This document shows, in pieces, positions 1 through 12,751 of a DNA stretch of 64,000 nt (the stretch's first letter is position 1; each line of letters starts with the position of its first letter). This stretch comes from Helicoverpa zea (Eukaryota > Arthropoda > Insecta > Lepidoptera > Noctuidae): the NCBI RefSeq assembly GCF_022581195.2, contig NC_061472.1, positions 3,782,001 to 3,846,000 of the forward strand, given 5' to 3'. The notes beneath the pieces were generated by a model. That model did not search any database. It saw only the letters and a program-made list of their open reading frames with translations, and was not told the origin of the DNA. Both the position numbers and the translations under genes were made by a program.

Positions 1-1165
1 TAGCATATTTTTACTATTTTAACTCTGTAACAGTCTAAAATATTATCGATACTTTTTCCGGCGCCCTATTCGCAAGTGAGTCATTCGTCAGTCAAATTCA
101 ACGAGCTATTACGATTTCCTTTTGTGTGCGGGCAGCTTGAGAACTAACAGAACGTTCCTCGTTCAAAATCTGCATTCTATTTTCAATTTTAGTCGTTATT
201 TTTGAATTCCTATCCAACATGGTGGCTAATTTGCCGCCATAAAATGACAGTTCTAGGTAATGGTTATGTATGATTCTATTTTCAAATGTTATTTTATCTG
301 CAGGATGTTAAGTATGTCCATATGGTTGGAATAGCATTCTTGTTCAAGCCTGAAAAACGTTTGTAACTTCTTGCTTTATTCTCTTTTACAATAAGACGCG
401 CGCGCAGTCTAAATTGCCGAAAACTGTTTTTATCGTCAACCGTTATAAAGTCAAGGTTGAATCGTGTTGTCGATACGGGGACTTTTCTGTGAAATGTTTG
501 CATAAAATTTTGCACTTGTTATCGCCTTTTTCAGCATGGAAAGCGTATAAAACATATACGTTTGTTGAACAACTTAATTATGTCCTGTACGTAAATGGAT
601 AAATAAATACTAAGTGGAACGAACATGTCCGTCTTTAACACCAGATCTCGTTACTGCACATGTAAATCCGGATTACAAGAAATACTAAGCATTTCTTACG
701 AAAATGAATACATTACGCCGTATGCGGTGTTGCCAGTTGCAACCTGACAATCTCACATCCTCGGTGAAAGCAAACAAATTGTAAAGTAAGCGATTACGAT
801 GCGCCCGCGCACCTCGTAAACTTGCCGCATAAGGAATTCTTAATCGGTCATCGATATGTGCTATAGACATCATTAACACTTCGACGTGTCAATTATTTGT
901 TATAAACAAATCATTTATTCAGGAAATCATTAAATATTACAATTACATCATTGTTACAATCTTTACAGATTAATTTTATCGCGTTATCGAACATCGATAA
1001 CTTTACTGAAAACATTAGATAGCCACGGAAACGTTATCTACGTCTACGAAATTATTATTGTAAAACTATTCATTCAAACATAAATGTGTATATTCTAAAC
1101 TTAGCGGCAACGATCATAAAGATGTACAAGAGGATGAGAATATTTTAAGACAGATCTCACAATAC
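1..1165. other. Non-coding sequence, nothing recognised
   Basis: This stretch is AT-rich with only short open frames on either strand. I see no splice-bounded exon, terminal repeats or RNA gene. Confidence 0.5.
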
Positions 1166-1310
1166 CTGGGTACTGTACGTAGCAATCCATAACGAAGCTG
1201 TCAACTCGATCATGCGCAGGATTCGACGGCAAGGTCGGCTGCACGACTGTGCACCGCGGCGCTCACGCACACATTGACTACAACCTGGCGAAAACGCCAC
1301 GGCTCTAACG
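1166..1310 (-). promoter_or_regulatory. CpG-rich patch, possible minus-strand promoter and first exon
   Basis: Positions 1195-1310 are clearly richer in G+C and CpG than the flanks. Just downstream on the minus strand an ATG at 1190 opens eight codons that run into a plausible donor (CCCAG, then GTATTG at 1165). This would fit a first exon with its 5' UTR, but no second exon was found and the coding part is too short to identify. Base composition and one splice-like site are the only support. Confidence 0.2.
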
Positions 1311-1749
1311 ATGACTAACTAGCAAACACTAACAATAAACTATTTCACCAAATGCAAATCCAACTTTGTCTTTTCGTCATCTGTTACAATAACCCAAAGT
1401 GCACCTATTGAAGAATACAATAACGTCTCAATTGCAACGTTCAAACGCCACACACTTGCAAATAAGGTGTGATTGACGGAAAACTAACGGTAGATGAAAC
1501 AAAGTTATACTTCTAAATGGGTCAAAGGAAAAAGTGCCTTGAGACGAAGCTATTTCGTATTTGCCTGACTGCAGAAACAACGTTGCACAATATAAGTACA
1601 ACGTTACGAATGCAAGGTGACCCCGCCGGAGATATTGAGTTTCTTCATAGATCTCAGAGATACTGTATTCAATATGAATAGAAATTATGTATACAGAAAG
1701 GCTAACTTGTTGCAAGGAAACCCCTTGGGAAAATTGTATGATATTCATC
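1191..1749. other. Non-coding sequence up to the hAT-type element
   Basis: Apart from the CpG-rich patch at its start I see nothing assignable. A 149-codon frame overlaps the left end of the neighbouring transposon and is judged accidental. The last 8 bases (1742-1749, TATTCATC) are the left copy of that transposon's target duplication. Confidence 0.5.
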
Positions 1750-1841
1750 CAGTGGCGGATTAAGAGTATCCGAGGCCCTAAGCACAGAGCCTGTGTAGAC
1801 CCCCTATTACTTAAATGGAAATAGAAGGTTGAAGAAATTGA

Positions 1842-2185
1842 CCGAGCAAAGCGAGAGTGATGCACATGTAGTTTCAAATGCGCGAGCGAAGCGAGCGCGA
1901 AATTTTTTTCGGACTCGTACGGAGGTAAAATTTATCCCAAACGTACTTAATTTTTTGTTTGTTGACAAATGCAAAAACGAAGGCACATAGTTTCTGAATA
2001 CGCGAGCGAAGCAAGCGCGAAATTTTAATTATTTTTATTATAAACTCAGAACCAAAATTACGTACAATGTAGCCCAAACGTACTTAACTTTTAATTTGTT
2101 GACAAATGTAAAAACGAGGACATATAGTTTTTGAAAACGCGAGCGAAGCGAGCGGGAAATCTTGATTATGTTTTAAGACTCAGAA
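1842..2185. repeat. Internal tandem repeats of the hAT-type element
   Basis: A CGCGAGCGAAGCGAGCGCGA-like core recurs at about 1881, 2001 and 2138, with a diverged partial copy near 1845. Each core is followed by a related stretch containing CCCAAACGTACTTAA and then TTGTTGACAAATG. Spacing is about 120 and 137 bases. The repeats lie wholly inside the transposon. Subterminal arrays of this sort in hAT elements can bind transposase, but that role is inference here. Confidence 0.8.
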
Positions 2186-2288
2186 CTAAAATTTCGTAAA
2201 AGGGCTACATTTCAAACCTTCATTTCTTTCTGTTGGACAAGTAAGATGGATAACGTAAGATCGATAACAACGTCCGCGGACTTAACCG

Positions 2289-2304
2289 GTGGTCCGCGGA
2301 CCAC
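2289..2304. repeat. 16-bp perfect palindrome inside the hAT-type element
   Basis: GTGGTCCGCGGACCAC is self-complementary. A second, 10-bp palindrome GTCCGCGGAC lies just upstream at 2272-2281. They sit in the most G+C-rich part of the element and could form a hairpin. No function is assigned. Confidence 0.7.
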
Positions 2305-2762
2305 TTGGAATGCCTCCAGGCACCACCAGCCCACCACCACCAGGACCACTGATCTAAAGCATCCAAAATTTTCGGATATGTTTGTTATATTGCACTCGTA
2401 GTTACAGCGTGAGCTTCCCAACGACTGTACGATAGCGACTTCGGAACGCTATCGTTGCCTATTAATTCTTTGCCCAACGATGAGTAGAAGCCGAAAAAAA
2501 ATTGTATAACAACTGCACAATTGAAAAAAAAAATCACTGCGATCGTACAACAATCTACAGCACTGCGACCAATCAAGTTTAGAGGCGGGGGTGTATGAAG
2601 GGTCACTCCCGAACTGCTCGCGCCTTGTGATTTCGGATATATTGTGGATGAATCTCGATAAAATGTAGGTATAAAATGAAACGCCAGCAGAGGATGGAGG
2701 CCCCTGGAGAACAGGGGCCCCAAGCACGTGCTTGTTGTGCTTATAGGGTTAATCCGCCACTG

Positions 2763-4921
2763 TATTCATCCGCAGCATTTAACAGATTCAATTTATGTGG
2801 CTTCATTAAATTTCCAATTACTGGAAAGTTAGTGAGCACAGAAAGTCGATGCGAAGATAATCATATAGAAACTGGAAATAACAAAGGGCACTTAGTTGAA
2901 GGTAGAAACACGAAACAAGGACTTGGTATGAAATCTAATTAAGATTTGACACAAGCTACTTCACATGAAGATATCACTCACGAAACTGTCCAGTGAAGTG
3001 AAGCGACGGTTGGGCGAATTAACAAGCGTAGTGAATTTGATACCAGAGGTTATCAAGACGAGGTCTTGACCGCAATGGAACAAATGAAGTCATAATAGAA
3101 ACTCAGAAATTGAGACGATGCGGCCTTGTATAGATACGATAACAAAATAAACAAGACAAGATAATGGAATAACGGAGAAGTGTGTTAATATAAATGAAAA
3201 GAATATTTGACCTCGTATTATACTTGGCCGTTCACTGACGTTAACAATACCAGTTTTCATGAACAAAGCACAAAGCTAGACAAACTGAATTTCATAACAA
3301 AGTTAAACCTAAAATCTAGAATCACGTTCCACAGACTAATTTCCTTATTCGTTACGGGACAGTTAACTTAATTAAAAGCTGCCAGCGTGAAACAGGATAA
3401 AGATTTATTACCAGAACAGGTTATCTGAGAGCAGTTTAAATCCGGGCAGAATGATCTCAGGATTATATCGTAATCACCTCCTTGACAAGGGGATTCAAAG
3501 TAACGACACTATCGCAATTGAGTTAACGTAAACGCTGGCAAATCAAGAATTACACACAATTGCTGCCGTGACAATACAAATAGAACTGAGTCCAATCTTC
3601 AATCATAAAAGCCGAAGAAAAAGATAATCTTCGCGAGATATCTAAAGATAGCAACACGATATAGCTAATGCATCTTTATGAAAGTAAATTACCGCTCTTC
3701 ATAAAGAAACTCATAACACTTCCTTAAGTAGAAAATAAAGCTAATTAAATCATCTCACTCCATATGTTTGGCATCATTCAATCACGCAACGCTTTTACAT
3801 ACCAATTTGTGAACGCTGCCAGCATATTAAAACAACGTAACCTATATAAATATACTTGCCGGAACTTATGCCGTGAATCAAATCATTAATTTATTGTATA
3901 ATAATACTGCGTCACGTTATAAGAATGAATTAAATAGGAATTCTTTTGGGATTGCATTGCCGTTATTCGGTTATATAATGTTTAATTAATGCGACTATAT
4001 TGTTTGCGTGTGGTAACAAAGTGAAATTGATACTTTTTTTAAACTGACTTTTATAGCTACAGCTACCAATTGTTGTCTGGTTTCCTGAATGAATGACATT
4101 TGGGCAATGTCGTGTGCATTATATTCGCAGTTAACATCAATTGTGTCGTGTCTCTTAGCCAATATACATTGTCCTTGCCAGTTATATTGGCATAACAAGT
4201 GCCAGTTTTTGCCAGGAGTTGCGCAATGGATGCAGTTGCCACATGGGAAACGTGGACAAAATTAACGGTAAAAATATAGCCGTCATCGCTAGCTGACCTA
4301 CTCACGATTTTGACTGCACTGTTAATTATAGAAAACTTCGATTAATCCTCTATTGTTTATGGATATTATAGACAAGATTAATGCGTTATGCTCGTGTATT
4401 TATAGACAAGATTTAATTTAGAACGGCAGTACATACCTACACACAAAGAAGGGATGCATTAAAAACACGTATATGTACCAAGTGGGCTGCATAAATCTCG
4501 ACTCCATGTTCCTGTATGTCATGATATCCAACTACTAGAGGAGTGAAAATGATACATTTGCAATAGATGTTATTCATTGATAAACGGTGTATGATATAGT
4601 GTCCCAACATTATTTTATACGACATTTACACCGCTTAGATTTCATGTAAACTGGCTCAAGTCTTGCTACCTGTTTTGTAAGTAAATATGAACACTATTTC
4701 AGTGTTTCTTAATATAGTTTATTGTGCAGTACGCCTAGTCTGATATAAAGGCGATTAATAAGCTGAGAGGTTGCGCAATGCCTAACTTTGGTAATTACGG
4801 TACAAATTAAAATTATAATTAAGTAAGACGTTCGCTACGCTTCTCTTTTGTTCTCATTTTGGTCCATTTTTTTTGTTATAAAGCATTGTGTGCAAAAGTA
4901 AGGTTATCTGCAAATATGCTC
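2763..4921. other. Non-coding sequence, nothing recognised
   Basis: AT-rich sequence without supported exons. Bases 2763-2770 are the right target duplication of the hAT-type element. Open frames here are short and lack splice signals or recognisable protein features. Confidence 0.5.
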
Positions 4922-5046
4922 TTTTTTAACGACGTCAAAAATCATCAAATGACCCCCTCCCGCTATGAGTTAACAGTGGCGAGGGAGTGTCAGACTCTTA
5001 CTTACTAAAAACCGTCGTGTTCCGTCATAGGCCTTTTATGTTCCAG
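4922..5046 (-). repeat. Older copy of a poly(A)-tailed retroposon (SINE or LINE tail)
   Basis: This 125-bp stretch matches the element at 8660-8831 over its tail-proximal half, sharing for example GGGAGTGTCAGACTCTTAC and TTCCGTCATAGGCCTTTTATG with scattered differences. Read on the minus strand it ends in a short degraded A tract next to ACGTCG. I find no target duplication, consistent with age or truncation. Confidence 0.7.
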
Positions 5047-6565
5047 TCCCTTCTTCCTACGACCATCCTCACAATTTATTATCTTTCCCCACAAATACAA
5101 GCTATTCGGAACAAGGCAATTAAGGTCTATTTCCTAGTCATCAGCTAACAAACCTTTGTTATAACCCACGCATCTGATTCATTATTACGCGAACTTTCAT
5201 ATTGTGCAGCCATTGAGTAGGCGATCACCACGAAGGTTTTATTGCGGAAGATGCTGGTGCTACAGGTTTCAGTAAGTATTTCATAGAGAGTTCTGAGGAT
5301 CAACATGTTTTAAAATAGAGACTTATTCATCGTAACTCAGATAATTGAAAATCCTTTGCAGGAATATACTGTTTTTCTATTATGCCTATTGAAAAAGTAC
5401 ATTCTGTGATAGGTGAAGCCTGAGTTTTTGTGTAGGATTTTTCGTTATTTTTGTGGATTTTTAGAGTTGAATCTTCCTCTATTAGCATTAACTCATAATT
5501 TCTTAGAATTGTGACAATGTTTATTATATTTTCATCCAATTAACTATACTAATGGACGGCAGTTCAATCTTAATTACAAGAGTCGTTCACAAAGACAAGT
5601 GTCCAGTCTACAGTGTAGTGTTATTTTATGACAAGTGGCCTCTAATACATTCTTAATCCTATACTTCTAATAAGTACCTAACAACTTATAGAGAAAATGG
5701 CGAAGCACGAAGATGTGGTGCACGCTGTTGACAGGCGTAGGACGAGTGTAGGCGAACGAGTCCTATCGGGTCAAGTACACTGCCTTAGGGCTTATTTAAA
5801 CGCACTTTAGCTAAGTAAATACAGTGCTAATGTCTTAAACGAAATACCTTGACAATAACGACGGATATAATCAATCCGTAAACTATCTAAATATGTATTA
5901 AAATGCCGGCAGCATACATATTTAGTAGGTAAAAACCATAGTAAAGAATTTTGGTATGCTATGAATTTATTGTTTTTGGTCGTAGTTTTTTTTTGTACAA
6001 TTGTAGTCTGTGGTATGATCGGACATGCGCAGGTGCAGTAATTGGATTTTTGCATGTTAGAAACTATTTCTGCGATATTTTCTTCATACGTGGTATTTTT
6101 TGATAATTAAAATAAACAATTGGTATTTCTAAACCGTTATGTTGAGTCTATGACTTTTTGACTTTATTGTGTAATAAATAGCTGTACTCGACGCACACAA
6201 TTATTTTATAAAATCGTTTACAAAAAAAAAAACGTTTAAATCCAGAACGCACTGAATAACGCAGACAAAAAACAAATGAAAAAAAAAGAAAGCTACTCAT
6301 AAAAAACTGTCAATAAAAATAAAGCTATCCATTCACTACGCTACTGAAACAAAAATGTATTACGACTAACATTTGGCAATAACTCACCGACTTCCTCATT
6401 GTTCGCGGTAGCGGTAGATGTCGCAGATAAGTTCATTTTGACAACAGTATCACTGTGATATAATGAACAGGGTTCCTTCAATACATCACTTTCACACCAC
6501 ACTATGTAATGAAGAGCTGTTAGATAAAAATGTTAAGTCACTATTTGAACACTGGTAACATTGTG
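5047..6565. other. Non-coding sequence with one G+C-rich patch
   Basis: Mostly AT-rich and featureless. The exception is a G+C-rich patch at about 5695-5795 that carries a 37-codon ATG frame, listed separately. Confidence 0.5.
5697..5810 (+). CDS. Possible small ORF in a G+C-rich patch
   Basis: A 37-codon frame starts at an ATG with an A-rich upstream context (AGAAAATGG) and ends at TAG 5808-5810. Its G+C content stands out against very AT-rich flanks, as coding exons do elsewhere in this window. There is no recognisable motif and no splice partner. It could be a micropeptide, part of a 5' exon, or chance. Confidence 0.15.
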   Translation: MAKHEDVVHAVDRRRTSVGERVLSGQVHCLRAYLNAL

Positions 6566-6873
6566 TTGGGGTAAAGGGGCTTATTGTCGGCACTAGAGTT
6601 TTTTATATTTTAGAAATAACATATAATACTTTTATAAATAAAATTAAATATCTACATTAATAATCTATGGCAAAAATTTTTGAGACTAAATTGCTTCTAT
6701 CATAGGAAGGTGATTACAGACCCTTAATTTAATGCAATATTGCAATCATACAAAAATAAAAGTACCATCAGGCAAAGTAATTAATTTTAAATCTTAGGTT
6801 TTGGCAGTAAACAGTATAAACTCAACTGAACCAAAACAATATCCAGTGCCAACAACTAGTTCTTTCACCCCAA
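6566..6873. mobile_element. MITE-like element with 29-bp imperfect terminal inverted repeats
   Basis: The arm TTGGGGTAAAGG at 6566-6594 pairs with 6845-6873 read in reverse complement, with 22 of 29 positions matching without gaps and both arms reaching TTGGCACT-like inner ends. The interior is AT-rich with no reading frame. I cannot fix the target duplication, so the superfamily is open. Arm divergence suggests an old copy. Confidence 0.6.
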
Positions 6874-8649
6874 TACAAAAAGCATAGACCTATCAGTTAT
6901 AGTTTTAAAACAATGATGCAACGTCACGACTTATTTTGATCATTATCGGCCGAAGAGGTCTTAATTGAAATAATGATAGTTATTGAACAGCTAAATCATG
7001 ATTTAGTGAATGCGCATGAGTTTCAGTTTTGAGTTACGGTTACATCATAAAAAAGTTTTATTACTTTCGCTTCAGAGATAACAATGTTGTGCGGTTTTGT
7101 TGCTGCCGTAACTACAATAAAAAAAAAATGTTCCTAATTTAAAATATTATTTACCTACATATATTGTAAAATGTTTTTTTTTGTAGTGAGAGGCAATTTC
7201 AAATTAAGAACGAACTTCTTTTTATATTCGGTACTATGAAATATATACCTAAATATAAAAGGTGTTTTGATATATTATTTATTTTTAAACTATATTTCAA
7301 ACTGGCACGTGCTTTGTTCTTGTTTACATCGAAAACAATTTGACCAATATTGAAAATGGAACGCGTTCAAACGTCAAACAAGCGAATCAATCACTCGGAA
7401 ACAATTATAGCCAGCCAGTAATACATCAGAGAATTCAATGTTAGCGGTACTCCAGACGAACTAGAATGTCCGCTTGTGCCGTTATTCCGACAAATGTAAT
7501 TAACGGATAATCTTTAATGACAATAGAATGACTGTTAATGATTTATATCTGACATTAAGATACTAAATTGGTTTGTTTTGGTTTTAACATTCGAATTTAT
7601 GTTTTGAGATGTTGAATGAATAAGATTGTTGCCGAATTGAACTTTGTCTTTAAACTTCAAGGACTGTTACAAAATATGCTAATAGTAGTTATTTTATTTG
7701 AAAGTTTGTGTTTTAATAGAATCTTTATAGAGTAAAATCTTGGATGTAATCTGATTTAAAAATTAAATACAGGAACTTAATTTACAAAGCCGGCGGAGTA
7801 TGTCCAGTATGTCACCGTGATTAGCAGTCTACTTGAGTGGAAGTGAAACTGTCGTAAGTAACCAACATGTATGATAGAACGAGTCTCAAGCCACTTTCCT
7901 TAACACGACACACGGATTCCTGCCATCAATTCTAAACTAAAATATGGACATTAACTTAGAAACTTAGAACCAGGCTTTAATTAAATCAACGTCAATAAAT
8001 CTCTATGGATACGCAGATAAAACTAATAAAACCATAGACTTAAGTGGATGACATAGAACAAAGTAGGCACTGGCTATAAAATAACGGTGTTCTTTTTTCA
8101 AATTTAAAACCACGAAACTTCATAAAATAAGATTTAAAAACAAAACTATAAAAATTAAATAAGACATTGAACTTTATGTGCAAACTTCAATTTAAAAATG
8201 TAATTAATGGCTGCCCATAATAACAGACTAAAACAGTAATTTGGTGCTCTTATACTTATTATGTTATTCGATACAGCATTTAAGCGGCTCGTTCGAACTT
8301 CGAAACAAAAAAAGTTGAACATAACGAGCACAAAAAAAGTCTCGATTCACTCGACTAATGGGTATCGATTAGAATATAATTGTAGTCAATTGTAACAAGG
8401 TGATCAATACTGACCTATAGGAACTAGATCAATGTCACTTGTCTATGAATAATAAGTAAGGTTTACATAGAAGGAGGTTTGACTTGCAAGGAGTGGCTCT
8501 GATCTCATGAGATGACTGATGTACCTACGTAAAGGTATCTAACGAAGGAGTATTGACCTTCGATTCTTTTGTAAAGGCTCAAGGATAACTTGTTTGGAAT
8601 ATAAAGTAACCTGAATGTAATCTTAAGGTAACATGTAAGTTATTATCAA
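6874..8649. other. Non-coding sequence, nothing recognised
   Basis: AT-rich sequence with homopolymer runs and only short open frames. No exon, repeat family or RNA gene is recognised. Confidence 0.5.
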
Positions 8650-8659
8650 AAGAGACATA

Positions 8660-8831
8660 TTTTTTTTTTTTTTTTTTTTATCGACGTAAAATCATCAAAT
8701 GACCCCTCCCGCTGTGGGTTAGCAGCGGTGAGGGAGTGTCAGACTCTTACTGACTAAAATCGTCGTGTTCCGTCATAGGCCTTTTATGTACCAGGGCCGC
8801 GGTATCTCTTTCGAACAACCCGCAGCCCCGG
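8660..8831 (-). mobile_element. Poly(A)-tailed retroposon with 10-bp target duplication
   Basis: On the minus strand this 172-bp unit ends in a run of about 20 A (T run 8660-8679). It is flanked by perfect direct repeats AAGAGACATA at 8650-8659 and 8832-8841. A poly(A) tail plus variable-length duplication is the signature of LINE-mediated retroposition. It encodes nothing. It may be a SINE or a 5'-truncated LINE 3' end, and I cannot tell which without a library. A second, degraded copy lies at 4922-5046. The long tail and perfect duplication indicate a young copy. Confidence 0.85.
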
Positions 8832-8841
8832 AAGAGACATA

Positions 8842-11800
8842 ATTTTGACATACAATACAACCAAAGAATGTTGGGATTTGAAATTCCATACTTCAACAAA
8901 AAAGAATATCTATAAAATGTCCGTAAGATAGAAACCTGATCGTAAAACCATAATAAAGTAAATAGCACTTGACGTATTTTATATTTTTTAAGACTACTGG
9001 GTTTCTCATACACAATTTACTAGTTCTAAGTATGTTGCATTAATTACGTTAAAAAAAAATCTAAAAAGAAGATCTGACCGCAAGAACATAAAATAATAAA
9101 AAGCAATGCATTTTATAATAAAAAGACAGCTTACGAAAATATTTGCGAAATAATTTACAGCATTCGACCTTTCAGCTCATAACTCTTTGTTTAAAGATGA
9201 AGAAAAAAAAATTGCATGCAAGGTGCTGTTTTTGCTTGGTTATGCAAATGTCAGGTACCAAAACCAGACGCTAATGTTCTGAGGTTTACAATACATAAAT
9301 TATATTTGAATAACGCCTCCGCTGTTTCGCGAGAACAAATATTTTAAAGATCAAAGTTTGAATGACGACGATGAAATCTGCAGCGAGTAATTTTCAAAAC
9401 ATATGTATAGTAATTTTGTTTTTTGAATTGTCTGAAGAAAAATATCTGCAATTAAGTAATCTAGCTTAAAGGAAGTTTACAAGTAAAACATTCCTCTTAG
9501 ATAACTCGCAACTTGAAAAGTCGACAAACAATGCTATCAATACGGAGCCATTACGAACAATCTAAGCGTGCAAAACTACTAAAACAAAATGGAAACATTC
9601 GACAGTGTCTTGTCCACTAATGCATTTACACTAGCATAGATTATTCAGCTTAAGAAAGAGAAACTAGTTACACAATATTTTTACAATTATTACGTCACGC
9701 TATAGACAATAATGTCACAAATTATGGGTCAGATTGATAGAGTTGTGATTGATGCAATTTAGGTTTTAATATGATTGAGACACTTCGAAGTGAATTATGG
9801 CCAGTATTCGTATATTTAAATTGGGAATGACAAAAGACAGTAAGTGCATCTGAATAAAGTTATGATGACATGACAGCATTTTTTTTATCTAACTACTGAA
9901 GTTATTGTAGCATAGCCATTTTATGATTTCTTTTAAGAAATAATTGAAATACAAGCTTTCAATGCAATCATAAAATATTCTCATAAGACAATAATTCCAC
10001 GAATAAAACTTTCCACGATTGTTATAGATACCTTTTCCGTTTTTATCGACACAACCGTCACTGGAAAAGGTTTCCACTTATATTTCTTAGTAAAAGTAGA
10101 TTTTTTATTCTAAGTATAAGTACAATAATAAAGAAGTACAATAAAATTGAAAAGTTTGTCCCAAATTCAGAGTCGTAAAGCAAGTTCGTAATGTGTTTAA
10201 AAACGAGTTTTGTGTCAACATTAGGTAAAAAACAGTGAAAGTGATTACCTAATTCTAAAAGGTGTAAAGGTACTAATACGTAGGTAAACATCGACATTTT
10301 GAATCAGAATGCTTTTGGCAAAAAAATATTTGATAACTTTTAACCTAAGTTTCTTTTTATGGATAAACTTAAGAAACCTAAGTTAAAATAAGCGTGTTAA
10401 AAATATACCTTCATTTAAATCTATAATATGAGGAAAATTGTTCCGTTGTAATAATCGATAAGTTGGAATAGAATAGAGATACAAATTTAAGGTGTCTTGC
10501 GAAGCAAGAATCATTATTAAAAGTAGTCTTGAACCCTTGACCTTATGATGATAAAGGTGAACACATTATCGACAGAAAAGGAATTGATGTAATATTTATT
10601 GTTGTACAAGCGATTGGATATCTAAAAGATGATATAACAGATAAACTGGCTGGAGGGATTATTCAAATATTTGAAATGGTTAAACGAATTCTCGAATGCG
10701 ATTGTGTAACGGATTTATTGCACTGCATCGATATCGAATGCCGAATGCATAATAAAATAGTTCGCCCACACCATGAAGTTTAAAGACTGCAAGTTCGAAT
10801 CAATAACGCGAATTAAAATCCACCGAGAAACAATTTCTGCTATGTTCACAGCTGGCAATTTATAAACACTTCTGATATTATTCACCAAGGTCGTTTTAAG
10901 AACGTAGAAAATGTACGTAACGTTGACAATAAAACGCAGTTTTTCATTACCAACATAAAATACATTAAATCAAAATTAGGACACCGTTGCAACCATAACA
11001 CATTGCCAGAAGCGAAAGTCAAATAACCACTCATGCGCATCCAGTTTCACTTAACGAGACAAAATGCAAATGCAATTAAAGTGACGAACTAAATGGTTAC
11101 ATTAAAAAACCAATCAAATTACATGTTTACGAAGAAATTGGCACTGTTTTTAAACGAACGCGAATCGGAAACGTAAACACAGCAACCGCGGACTAAAGCG
11201 ACAGCCGACGTGCGTCGCTCCCCCGACCAGCTGATACACTGGTCCGTACCTTTGAGCACGAAAATACCTTCCAACCGCTTCAAGCGACCGATTACCAACT
11301 CCATCTATTAATACGACATTAATCATTAAACGCTTGCAGCGCTGCATTATCAAAATCTATTTATCGAATGATATCACCTTGGTGCTACACATAGAAGCAT
11401 CCAGTACGAAATTAATGGAGTTATGAAGATCAGTTAATCCATTGTTTTGTGACTTAACAAAGGATGGGGTCATTTCTTGATCCGGTTTTGAGAAAGATGA
11501 TCATATAACTAGTGCGCAAAGTCCGTTATTATTCACTTTAATTAAGATACAAGGCCTCCTTTATATGCGCAACAATGAGAAAATTATAAAATAATCAACA
11601 CAACTTGAGAACGCGAAAGTAAGACAATGGCAGCAATTTGTTCCACAGTTTTGCGAAACAGAAGCGCACGATTCTCATAATGTGCACATGTGGTTGGTTA
11701 AAATTAGACAATAGAAACTAAATGATCACCAGACAAGACATACCTAACCAAATCTGAATTTCCTGACTGTATCACGGAAATCAAAAACTTAGTTCACAAT

Positions 11801-12526
11801 CCATAAGTGTTCTTTGATATACAATATGCGTGTAGCATTATTTGTCGTGTCAATAAGCAATGCCATAAAATTACGAACAAGTAGCAGGCCAATGTTGATC
11901 TAACAACTAGAAAACACGCGACTATTATTTACAACAAAAACAAAAGGGAAAGAAATGTGGACATCCTAATCGACCAATTTGTATGAATCGCCTTTCATCG
12001 GCATGTGTCTGCCATAGCAATTACATTTCCTTTTGTAGGTATAGCTACCGTAACAGCATTCCTAATGATTATCCCTTCTTTAGTAACATTATAGTCTATC
12101 TCCTTGCAATTAGAGAGTACTTAAGTAATTAAATCGTTAGACTCCTTTTCGATTTCAAGAATATCCAGCCTTTGCAGTTCTGCGAAAGGATTGAATTGTA
12201 CTTTACGAATAAGGCAAACGGAATTATGTGTTTGTCACGATGTAAAATGCTATGTTTATTGGAGGTTTCGTTTTGTACTGTTACTTGGATTTGCAGGATA
12301 ATAATACTTGTTTTAGGGTCATCAACCTAATCATCATAGCCTACATTTGAGTTTTGTTGACGATCCTTTTTTCCTTATTGTATTTTGGGAACTGGTTATT
12401 TTACCCGTTACAGCCTCCTCAGATTCTTTAACACCTCTTTTCCGTAGATAATTTATTCGGGATGGCTAAGACAAGAATGCACTGCCTAATAAAGACTCAA
12501 ACATTCGGTATCAGTTCAAGAGATTT
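8842..12526. other. Non-coding sequence, nothing firmly recognised
   Basis: AT-rich. A G+C-rich patch at about 11140-11300 has competing short frames on the minus strand but no convincing exon boundaries. Imperfect inverted repeats at about 10337-10386 lack a target duplication. No other structure is seen. Confidence 0.45.
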
Positions 12527-12751
12527 CTAATCCTTTGAGTAAGCATAAACGATAACGTAAGTCAAAGCAATTAGCAGCCTCTTATCGTTATTTCTTTTAG
12601 ATAACAATGTTATTTCTTGTTTTAGTTCACCTTCTACCATCGTTTCTCCGGCCTTGTCGAGATTGACATTACAGATGCAGATTTTATATAGAACTATTTT
12701 ACTAGGCTGACAATAGTTGGCGCCATTGCCAAAGAATGCACTATCCGCCAT
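12527..12751 (-). CDS. Candidate small ORF or first exon beside a CRE/YY1-type site
   Basis: A 74-codon frame begins at ATG 12751 in a good initiation context (CAAAATGGCGG). The first 17 or so codons are G+C-rich and run to a possible donor (CCTA, then GTAAAA); beyond that the composition turns AT-rich, so the true coding part may be only a short first exon. A perfect CRE palindrome lies immediately upstream on this strand. No family is recognised. Chance is a real alternative. Confidence 0.25.
   Translation of the reverse strand: MADSAFFGNGANYCQPSKIVLYKICICNVNLDKAGETMVEGELKQEITLLSKRNNDKRLLIALTYVIVYAYSKD

Larger units (their letters stand above)
1750..2762. mobile_element. hAT-type non-autonomous DNA transposon with 8-bp target duplication
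   Basis: The element has perfect 14-bp terminal inverted repeats, CAGTGGCGGATTAA at 1750-1763 and its reverse complement at 2749-2762. They are flanked by identical 8-bp direct repeats TATTCATC (1742-1749 and 2763-2770). CAGTG-type termini with 8-bp duplications are characteristic of the hAT superfamily. No transposase frame is present in 1013 bp, so it would need a transposase in trans. Inside are about three copies of a 120-137-bp CpG-bearing repeat (from about 1842) and two G+C-rich palindromes near 2272-2304. The perfect duplication and termini suggest a fairly recent insertion. Superfamily is secure; family is unknown. Confidence 0.88.

Noticed and set aside
1428..1877. 149-codon minus-strand frame
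   Set aside because: It crosses the end of the hAT-type element and its target duplication, so it cannot be an ancestral gene.
10337..10386. Imperfect inverted repeat as a MITE
   Set aside because: The arms are short, the loop is tiny and there is no target duplication.
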